Shown here: piece after piece, positions 56,211 to 64,000 of the stretch
How positions within the stretch are numbered: position 1 is the stretch's first letter
Layout: each line of letters opens with the position of its first letter
Notes under the pieces: generated by a model
Told to the model about the DNA's origin: nothing
What the model saw: the letters and a program-made list of their open reading frames with translations, nothing else
Database searches by the model: none
Position numbers and translations under genes: made by a program
DNA from: Corallium rubrum
Taxonomy: Eukaryota > Cnidaria > Anthozoa > Scleralcyonacea > Coralliidae
Assembly (NCBI GenBank): GCA_964035015.1
Contig: OZ036002.1
Coordinates: forward strand, 13,882,199-13,946,198
Direction of reading: 5' to 3'
DNA: 64,000 nucleotides

Positions 56211-58344
56211 GTTTCAAATGGTAAATAAACATACTTATAGTTTTTAACACAAGTGAGTCTGTGTCTTGTTTATATTTTCTATATCGCTACTAATTTCCAC
56301 AGATTGAATGTAAGCAACTCGTTTATAACATGATGGACAGCTATTTTCATGATCAATACAAAAAATGCAGTACTTAATTTTGCGTATTCTATAACAGCAT
56401 ACGATTAAGACAACTTTAATTGTTCCCACAAATAATTCCAGAAATAAAAATATCCAGTTTTTCATTCATAAGATAACTAAGATAAGTAGAAAAACTAAGA
56501 TAAGTAGAAAAACTAAGATAACTAAGATAACTAAGATAACTAAGATAACTACGATAACTAAAAGAATTAAGATAACTGAAAGAACTAAGATAACTAAAAG
56601 AACTAAAAGAACTAAGATAACTAAAAGAACTAAGATAACTAGGATAACTAGGATAACTAAAAGAACTAAGATAACTAAAAGAACTAAGATAACTAAGAAA
56701 ACTAGGATAACTAAAAGAACTAGGATAACTAAAAGAACTAGGATAACTAAAAGAACTAAGGTAACTAAAAGAACTAGGATAACTAAAAGAACTAGGATAA
56801 CTAAAAGAACTAAGATAACTAAAAGAACTAAGATAACTAAAAGAACTAAGATAACTAAAAGAACTAGGATAACTAGGATAACTAGGATAACTAAAAGAAC
56901 TAGGATAACTAAAAGAACTAAGATAACTAGGATAACTAAAAGAACTAAGATAACTAAAAGAACTAAGATAACTAGGATAACTAAGATAACTAAAAGAACT
57001 AAGATAACTAGGATAACTAAGATAACTAAAAGAACTAGGATAACTAAAAGAACTAGGATAACTAAAAGAATTAGGATAACTAAAAGAACTAGGATAACTA
57101 AAAGAACTAGGATAACTAAAAGAACTAAGATAACTAAAAGAACTAGGATAACTAGGATAACTAAGATAACTAAAAGAACTAAGATAACTAGGATAACTAG
57201 GATAACTAAAAGAACTAGGATAACTAGGATAACTAAAAGAACTAAGATAACTAGGATAACTAAAAGAACTAAGATAACTAGGATAACTAAAAGAACTAGG
57301 ATAACTAAAAGAACTAGGATAACTAAAAGAACTAGGATAACTAAAAGAACTAGGATAACTAGAAGAACTAGGATAACTAAAAGAACTAGGATAACTAAAA
57401 GAACTAGGATAACTAAAAGAACTAGGATAACTAAAAGAACTAAGATAACTAAAAGAACTAGGATAACTAGGATAACTAAGATAACTAAAAGAACTAAGAT
57501 AACTAGGATAACTAGGATAACTAAAAGAACTAGGATAACTAGGACAACTAAAAGAACTAAAATAACTAGGATAACTAAAAGAACTAAGATAACTAGGATA
57601 ACTAAAAGAACTAGGATAACTAGGATAAATAAAAGAACTAAGATAACTAGGATAACTAAAAGAACTAAGATAACTAGGATAACTAAAAGAACTAGGATAA
57701 CTAAAAGAACTAGGATAACTAAAAGAACTAGGATAACTAAAAGAACTAGGATAACTAGAAGAACTAGGATAACTAAAAGAACTAGGATAACTAAAAGAAC
57801 TAGGATAACTAAAACAACTAGGATAACTAAAAGAACTAAGATAACTAAAAGAACTAGGATAACTAGGATAACTAAGATAACTAAAAGAACTAAGATAACT
57901 AGGATAACTAGGATAACTAAAAGAACTAGGATAACTAGGATAACTAAAAGAACTAAGATAACTAGGATAACTAAAAGAACTAAGATAACTAGGATAACTA
58001 AAAGAACTAGGATAACTAAAAGAACTAGGATAACTAAAAGAACTAGGATAACTAAAAGAACTAGGATAACTAAAAGAACTAGGATAACTAGAAGAACTAG
58101 GATAACTAAAAGAACTAGGATAACTAGAAGAACTAGGATAACTAGGATGACTAAGATAACTAGGATAACTAGGATAACTAGGATAACCAAGATAACTAGG
58201 ATAACTGGGATAACTGGGGTTAACAAAGATAGCATATTTGGGTCGCAATCAGGTCAAGTCACTATACCAAGGGGATACTTTAGGGTGGTATATATGAAAA
58301 TTTATCTGACTGATTTGGTGACACCGATACATGAAACATCAACC
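56211..58344 (-). repeat. Right terminal inverted repeat of the 8.5-kb element
   Basis: Mirror of 49807-52411, about 470 bases shorter, with the difference inside the minisatellite. Unique flanks of the array differ from the left TIR by only a few substitutions and a 6-base insertion near 56350. Confidence 0.92.
56475..58225 (-). repeat. 9-bp minisatellite array in the right TIR
   Basis: The same AGTTATCCT/AGTTATCTT/AGTTCTTTT nonamers on the - strand. Two nearly equal blocks (about 56860-57300 and 57430-57960) indicate an internal duplication of some 500 bases. Confidence 0.96.
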
Positions 58345-58439
58345 CAAAGTGGTTAAGTTCAGAAAGGCGAGATACACCAAACCAGCTCTCAGCTCTGTAG
58401 CCTGCGTGCAGTCGTACTTTCCCTCCAGGAACATTCCCC

Positions 58440-58808
58440 CGAATTCCACTCCACTCCATTCCATTCCACTCCACTCCATCCCACTCCACTCCAATCCACT
58501 CCATTCCACTCCATTCCTATTCTATTCTATTCTATTCTATTCTATTCTATTCTATTCTATTCTATTCTATTCTATTCTATTCTATTCTCTATTCTATTCT
58601 CTATTCTATTCTATTCTCTATTCTATTTTCTATTCTATTCTCTATTCTATTCCATTCCATTGCATTCCATTGCATTCCATGCCATTTCATGCCATTCCAT
58701 TCCATTCCAATTCCAACTCCAATTCCAATCCCAATCCCAATCCCAATCCCAATCCCAATCCCAATCCCAATCCCAATCCCAATCCCAATCCCAATCCCAA
58801 TCCCAATC
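58440..58808 (+). repeat. ATTCC/CTATT pentamers passing into CCCAAT hexamers
   Basis: TCCAC/TCCAT pentamers (58440-58515), TATTC pentamers (58516-58650), a mixed bridge, and CCCAAT hexamers (58728-58808). The array starts about 90 bases after the transposon's right end. Confidence 0.95.
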
Positions 58809-59068
58809 CAGTGGCGGATTACCCAGTAGGCCCCGGCTGAGTAGGCTGAAGCCTACGGGCCTGGGCTTGCAAGAGGCCCGTAATTTCCAGAGAATGGATT
58901 TTTCATTAAGATTAGTTGTTATACGAATATGGCATATCGTACACTGCCTCAGAATGCAGGAAATGGCGTTTCGGAGACTCTAAATTCAAAAGAATTTCCG
59001 GAAAATATCGTCATAAAGGCCCGTGAATTTTATTTAGCCTACAGGCTAAAACTGGTAATCCGCCACTG
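58809..59068. mobile_element. hAT-like MITE inserted in the CCCAAT array
   Basis: CAGTGGCGGATTACC mirrors GGTAATCCGCCACTG, a hAT-style CAGTGGCGGA terminus. Inner CCTACGGGCC and AGGCCCG pairs also match. CCCAAT hexamers border both ends, so the 8-base duplication cannot be read apart from the array. Confidence 0.85.
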
Positions 59069-59690
59069 CCCAATCCCAATCCCAATCCCAATCCCAATCC
59101 CAATCCCAATCCCAATCCCAATCCCAATCCCAATCCCAATCCCAATCCCAATCCCAATCCCAATCCCAATCCCAATCCCAATCCCAATCCCAATCCCAAT
59201 CCCAATCCCAATCCCAATCCCAATCCCAATCCCAATCCCAATCCCAATCCCAATCCCAATCCCAATCCCAATCCCAATCCCAATCCCAATCCCAATCCCA
59301 ATCCCAATCCCAATCCCAATCCCAATCCCAATCCCAATCCCAATCCCAATCCCAATCCCAATCCCAATCCCAATCCCAATCCCAATCCCAATCCCAATCC
59401 CAATCCCAATCCCAATCCCAATCCCAATCCCAATCCCAATCCCAATCCCAATCCCAATCCCAATCCCAATCCCAATCCCAATCCCAATCCCAATCCCAAT
59501 CCCAATCCCAATCCCAATCCCAATCCCAATCCCAATCCCAATCCCAATCCCAATCCCAATCCCAATCCCAATCCCAATCCCAATCCCAATCCCAATCCCA
59601 ATCCCAATCCCAATCCCAATCCCAATCCCAATCCCAATCCCAATCCCAATCCCAATCCCAATCCCAATCCCAATCCCATCCCATCCCAAT
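59069..59690 (+). repeat. (CCCAAT)n array of about 620 bases
   Basis: More than one hundred almost perfect CCCAAT hexamers. The Pro-Ile, Gly-Leu and Trp-Asp ORFs across it are period artefacts. Confidence 0.98.
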
Positions 59691-59895
59691 CCCATTCCAT
59701 TCCAATTCCATTCCATTTCATTCCATTCCATTCCATTCCATTCCATTCCATTCCATTCCATTCCATTCCATTCCATTCTATTCTATTCTATTCTATTCTA
59801 TTCTATTCTATTCTATTCTATTCTATTCTATTCTATTCTATTCTATTCTATTCTATTCTATTCTATTCTATTCTATTCTATTCTATTCTATTCTA
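59690..59895 (+). repeat. TTCCA then TTCTA pentamer array
   Basis: TTCCA units to about 59775, then about 24 TTCTA units, mirroring the order of pentamer types before the hexamers at 58440-58808. Confidence 0.97.
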
Positions 59896-60151
59896 GTTGG
59901 ACTATCGTATATATTGATTACCTGATATAATTAAGAATCGAAAATGGAAAGATTTTATTGTTTAATAATATATAAATACGAGTGTGCGCGGGCATTTCCT
60001 ATACCTCCGCTCGCCCCCCCCCCCCCCACCTCCCCCCATCCCCCCCCCCCTCCCGGGGCCCGTTTAGCTCCTTCCCCTGGTGTGACTCAGTACGTGACTC
60101 TTCAAATAAATTATGTCGAGATCAACAAGATTTAAAGTACAACACGTGCTG

Positions 60152-60309
60152 TTAGCGGTTTAGCGGCGTACTAACGGCTAATCTCTCCTGTCTTGCTTTA
60201 ATTTCTGCCATTCGAGCTTCTAGTTTTTTGTCGTTTTCTGTCAGAACATTTAAAACAGTGTCAAAAATGGCTCCGACAGCGACACCGAATGGACCTTGAT
60301 TGGAATGTT
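60152..60309 (-). CDS. Candidate terminal exon of an unknown gene
   Basis: A good acceptor CCTTCATTCAG opens a 52-codon frame: HSNQGPFGVAVGAIFDTVLN, then KKLEARMAEIKARQERLAVS and stop. The second half is a likely short coiled coil. The upstream gene would have to lie inside the MTR intron on the opposite strand, and no polyadenylation signal is obvious. I do not recognise the product. Confidence 0.35.
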
Positions 60310-60422
60310 CTGAATGAAGGCAAGTTATTAGTTATAATTTATAATACGTATATATATATTATATGTTTTTCTTTGGCTTCTTGTTGCTGATCACTTCTAT
60401 GGGTTTCATTCATTTCTTTTAG

Positions 60423-60530
60423 ATATTTTTAAACGACTAAAGCAGAGTCTTAGTGAACGAATAATGATCATGGATGGTGCTATGGGTACAATGATACAAG
60501 GGCACTACTTGGACGAGGACTCGTTTCGAG
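60423..60530 (+). CDS. MTR: Methionine synthase, N-terminal exon (partial gene)
   Basis: The acceptor CATTTCTTTTAG and donor GTCTGT bound 36 codons: IFKRLKQSLSERIMIMDGAM, then GTMIQGHYLDEDSFRG. This matches the first strand of the homocysteine S-methyltransferase domain of cobalamin-dependent methionine synthase (RIMVLDGGMGTMIQ in human, RILVLDGGMGTMIQ in E. coli MetH). The enzyme remethylates homocysteine with 5-methyltetrahydrofolate. The exon is internal: the start codon lies upstream and the next exon (with KGNNDIL) is not within the remaining 3.4 kb, so most of the gene is off the window. BHMT is excluded because its start differs. Confidence 0.88.
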
Positions 60531-62175
60531 GTCTGTAGAGTTTCTGTTCATACTTTTGCACTACATATTTATAAACATTCGGTATTATATTTAATATGTA
60601 TAATATAAAAGAGTAACTTAGAATAACAGACAACTTGAAAAAAGTTTCTATGAGAACATTAATATTAAAAATTTGTTGGTCCACTGGCGAGCAAGTCAGC
60701 GCACAACAGGTGACTGGCACTGGTCACTGGATTTAATATACATGTACATGTATACTTATACTAGAAATACATAAATGCAACAACCCCACGCCTGCCTTTA
60801 TATGCTTTTTGAAATACACCCCACCTTCCAATTAAAATAAGCACTCCTGATATAACTCCTCAGGATAATTACAGAATTTATGACTATGATGACTAAAATG
60901 AAAGTTGAACTAAGGAAAACTTACAGATTTCATATTAAACTCTGGTTGTAAAAATACATTGTTTTTAGCCATTTGGAAGGTTTCCAAACAATTACTTTTA
61001 TGTTTTGCAATGGTAGGACTAAAAGTTAACAGCTCAAAAACTACATTTATAATAGCAGATAAAAACAGACTGAACCTATAAATTTCAGTCTGTAAATACA
61101 GGACAAAAGAAAATGGACAAACAAAGCCTATGAGTATTTATGATAAGTGCTTGCAATTAAGTCAATGAAAAATATCACGTCCACAGTAGCAAAGGGAAAG
61201 CACGAAAACGTGAAGCTGTATACTGCTTAATGGGTAAAGCAAAAACTTGAAAACAACATATTAAAGGACAAGGTATAAAACTTTATATGATACATGTAGT
61301 TGCTAGATTATAAAGTTTACAGTAACTTACGAGTGTCTAAAAGGGTTTATATTTAAAGATCTTGCCGTTCTTGGCGTTTACAGAATATATTAATGAATAA
61401 ATGCTGATTACAATCAGCAAAATAAATAAAAACAAATGCCCTACCGTCAACTTTAACATTATTTTGAGACCACTGAGTGACCTGTGACCACAAACACTAC
61501 AATTCAGATTGAGTTTTTGTTTACCATACGTTTGGTTTCTTCAGGTTTTCTGGTTTCTCTTCAAGATATATTAAACCGGCTGTTTGTATCCTTCTGTTAT
61601 TCGTTGTTCTGCTTCTTTCCGTTTAAAATGAAACCATTTGAAACTATTTTGTTTCGCAAAATATGGAAATAACTATAAGTTTGCCTCAAAGCTAGTCACC
61701 AGTGCCCAATTATTCTTACCGCGTGACACCCTACGACGTATATATATAAACCAATTCCAGATTTTGTCTCCCTTGCTTTTCCAACACATGTGTAAAGTGC
61801 ATGTTGAGATTAGCACCCTCACCCAGGCTCCGGGCTTGGGGATTATACCTCAACTGTAAATTATCCAGTCAGAAAGCTTGATTTGTACCATGTGACCAGT
61901 CAATTAATCATCGAATTACCCCTCAAAAGTAATATTCCCCACTGCAGCGGGGAATAATAGTCATATTCCCCGGTACGGCAGGGAATATGCTTTGTGTACC
62001 ATGCGCACAATTCATGAAGCTGTCAACAATGGTGTGGTTTGGTGAGACAAGAAAACATTTTACCTGAACATTCAGATGTTGACAAGAAGATTGTTAGGTT
62101 ACAAGAGAATAAGGATTCAGGGAATACAAAGAAAGCAACAAACAATGCATCCAGAAGCCTTGGTATAGTATTTAA

Positions 62176-62299
62176 TTTATAGACCTTTCCCTCAGGAATT
62201 CGATGAAATATTACCCCTTGGGATGATATATCCCTCGGGCTTCACCATTGGGGGTATATATTATACCTCAGGGTAAATGGGGGTCGCAGGTCTATAAAT
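62176..62299. mobile_element. Short MITE (TTTATAGACC ends)
   Basis: TTTATAGACCTTTCCCTCAG mirrors the GGTCTATAAA right end. Inner CCTTGGGATGATATATCCCTC and ATTATACCTCAGGG blocks also pair in part. Confidence 0.6.
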
Positions 62300-62301
62300 G
62301 C

Positions 62302-62451
62302 TAAATATCTTATTGGATGTTTTGGTGTGTAGTATCGCTGTATATTTTTATGAGGTGTGCCATATTTTGATGAGCCCACAGGGTGAGTCAAAATACAAAC
62401 AACAAGTAAAAAATACAGTGATACTACACACCAAAACATCTCATAAGAGAT
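62302..62451. mobile_element. Palindromic MITE (ATGTTTTGGTGTGTAGTATC arms)
   Basis: AAATATCTTATTGGATGTTT and GGTGTGTAGTATCGCTGTA mirror TACAGTGATACTACACACC and AAACATCTCATAAGAGATTT. Inner CATATTTTGA / TCAAAATA also pair. Confidence 0.85.
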
Positions 62452-62861
62452 TTATTATACAACTGCTTTGATCAGCAAATTTTTATGGAAAAAGAAAACT
62501 CTAAAAAGGCCAGATAAGTAGTGTGACTTGCACCATTTAAGACAAAATAATAAGCATACATAAAGTAGTCTGTGTGATAAATTTGATTGGCTAATAACAG
62601 TCCAAATAACTAACTATCCAAATTTCACTGAATATTTGTAATTTCGCATTCCAGGCAGAGCCCATAAGGATCACGGGCTTGGGGAACGAGATTGGGCTTT
62701 TCCATTTGGTCTGTGGGACTGGGAGCTGTGGCCTGTGGGACTGGCCAGAGTTAAATAGGCTTCATGACGTAAGGAGAGCTAAATGCATTGGAAATTTGCC
62801 AACTCCAAAATTATGCTACATGCCAGCAAATATATACATGTAGCTTATTTGTCGGATTGTC

Positions 62862-63262
62862 AGGCCTGCGCTAAACGTCACACAATAGACGAATTTAATT
62901 GTTTGAATTTTATTTGTTGAAACTGCAATGTATAACTTGATTAAATTAGACATGCAAATGAAATTCGTCTCAGCAATTAAATTTGAGTCAGATGGATAAT
63001 ATGACAATAATGCTTGTTCGGGTTATATGATGAATTATCGTCACATCGAATTAAATGTTTCTCTTCTGTCTGTGACAATTCGGTGCCATGTTTTCAAGAA
63101 GTTGTTTTCAAGCTCCACGAGTCCAAGTAAAAACAATTAAATTCGACTGAAGTTCGACGTTTAACTTGACGTCGCATTTACGTCGCATTACGGATGAAGT
63201 TAATTCAAATTAAATTTGTCTGAATTAAATTCATCTATTGTGCGACGTTTAGCGCAGACGTC
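62862..63262. mobile_element. MITE (CTGCGCTAAACGTC ends)
   Basis: CTGCGCTAAACGTCACACAA mirrors TTGTGCGACGTTTAGCGCAG, then GACGAATTTAATT against AATTAAATTCATC. The roughly 250-base interior has repeated AATTAAATT words. Confidence 0.85.
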
Positions 63263-64000
63263 ATTTATCCATCTTTTAAAATCCACCTTTTAATCATGGA
63301 TCAAGACCTGATGCATCCATCTTTTAAAATATTTGACAAATCATGTTTAGGGTCTAACTCATCAATACAGTATATTGAGTCAAATGTTTATAACAATTGT
63401 AATGGTCTTATGGTCTCTGACCGATTTTTATTAACTTCACACTCTGGGTTTGATAAACATGTAGAATTAGCTGCAATGCATGGATATTGGGGCATTTAAC
63501 TGCTTGTTGGACATGAAACACTGGGAATTTGAACAAGGTTTTTTTAAAACAAAATTCCAGGTATATAGGGGGGGGGGGGGGGGGCATGTAATTATAGAGC
63601 TTTACTGTAGATTCAATTACCAGATTCTTTATTGTAATTTATTATATAGATGCGAGTGTTTTAGGCCTACTAGAGAATGTGCAGTGTCGTATTTTCCATA
63701 TCCTCACTAGTGAAGATATCGACGACGTCATTAAGAATTTTACCTCTGTACATGATTATTATGATAATTACCATACTATATACATGTAATGTATAGCCTA
63801 TACTGTATGCCGAGATTATTTTTTTTATTTCTACTGTACTTTACATTTGCTGGTTTACAAATACTTTTTTTAGTTTTCGTCTATTAAGCTGCTCTGACAA
63901 TAATTTATAAAACGTTTTAAATTCTCTTCAAGAGTGGACTTGTTCCCGTTCGTCTCATCTTGCTGCAGTCCTGACTCAGTTAACCATTTTGTAATGAGAA

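Larger units (their letters stand above)
49807..58344. mobile_element. 8.5-kb DNA transposon with giant minisatellite TIRs
   Basis: The ends GGTTGATGTTTCATGTATCG and CGATACATGAAACATCAACC are mirrored. Homology continues inward without break to 52411 on the left (2605 bases) and 56211 on the right (2134 bases). CAAAGTTC and CAAAGTGG flank the element, a likely 8-base target duplication with two differences. Each TIR has about 115 outer unique bases, a 9-bp minisatellite and about 240 inner unique bases. The 3.8-kb centre encodes a degraded DDE transposase with OTU and CXC-like parts (- strand) and an acidic repeat protein (+ strand). No polymerase B, capsid or integrase motifs are visible, so it is not a Polinton. 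The superfamily is unresolved; an 8-base duplication fits hAT, MULE or KDZ-type elements. Confidence 0.88.
60531..64000. other. MTR: MTR intron or downstream region, no further exon found
   Basis: Searched by eye for the GNND and ETNTF blocks of MetH without success. It holds MITEs at 62176-62299, 62302-62451 and 62862-63262, GGGGAATA palindromes at 61925-61975, and a poly-G run at 63570. Confidence 0.6.

Noticed and set aside
49807-58344. Polinton or other virus-like element, because of the long inverted ends
   Set aside because: Too small, and no DNA polymerase B, retroviral-type integrase, capsid or packaging motifs. The coding part is a DDE transposase with OTU and CXC modules.
58929-59930. 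ORFs of 333, 251, 245 and 221 codons (Pro-Ile, Gly-Leu, Gly-Ile, Trp-Asp)
   Set aside because: Hexamer satellite frames only.
60267-60298. ATG at 60267 as the MTR first exon (MAPTATPNGP)
   Set aside because: It meets a stop after ten codons with no GT donor before it, so it cannot join to the exon at 60423.
63480-63790. Possible exon ending in EDIDDVIKNFTSVHDYYDN
   Set aside because: Short, with competing acceptors and no family match to MTR or other proteins I know.

Overview
This is a repeat-dense, intron-bearing animal nuclear sequence. It looks like a marine invertebrate, most probably an anthozoan cnidarian (coral or sea anemone). That is inferred from the C/EBP-type bZIP, WASHC1, RALGAPA and MTR exons, which are clearly animal yet distant from vertebrate versions, and from the abundance of palindromic MITEs, a 5S-rRNA-like SINE and huge tandem arrays. 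No bacterial operons or CRISPR are present, and no LTR or LINE reverse transcriptase was recognised.

Host genes. (1) RALGAPA (Ral GTPase-activating protein alpha subunit), + strand, 1688-9009: five exons covering the C-terminal GAP domain; both ends of the gene are missing from what I can recognise. (2) A C/EBP-family bZIP factor, - strand, about 42253-43119, whose ATG lies in an unseen upstream exon. (3) WASHC1 (WASH complex subunit 1), - strand, 45487-49454: a complete three-exon gene of 454 codons whose splice phases agree exactly. (4) The N-terminal homocysteine-methyltransferase exon of MTR (methionine synthase), + strand, 60423-60530, with a weak opposing exon candidate at 60152-60309.

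Repeats. 0-9 kb: RALGAPA introns filled with pentamer, 30-bp and ACC arrays plus MITEs. 9-38 kb: a gene-poor mosaic of inverted-repeat elements, many nested with readable target-site duplications. These include a four-level nest (mariner-like palindrome, 5S-like SINE, then a MITE and a Harbinger derivative) at 32713-35512, a 1.2-kb TIR element with an unknown ORF at 23960-25182, an ACTCA/TGAGT-rich tract at 30.7-32.4 kb, and a roughly 530-bp palindrome at 20974-21503. 38.6-42.2 kb: AT-rich, no recognisable gene. 58.4-59.9 kb: pentamer and hexamer satellites split by a small hAT-like MITE.

The main discovery candidate is an 8.5-kb DNA transposon at 49807-58344. Its inverted ends are 2.6 kb and 2.1 kb long and are built mostly of a 9-bp minisatellite. 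Between them lie a degraded DDE-type transposase joined to an OTU-type cysteine protease domain and a Cys-rich CXC-like C-terminus on the - strand, and an acidic Ser/Asp/Glu-repeat protein on the + strand. I do not recognise this combination as a named element.

The host genes share no obvious pathway (Ral GTPase control, C/EBP transcription, endosomal actin nucleation, one-carbon metabolism). Coordinates of splice sites and repeat ends were counted by hand and may be off by a base or two.
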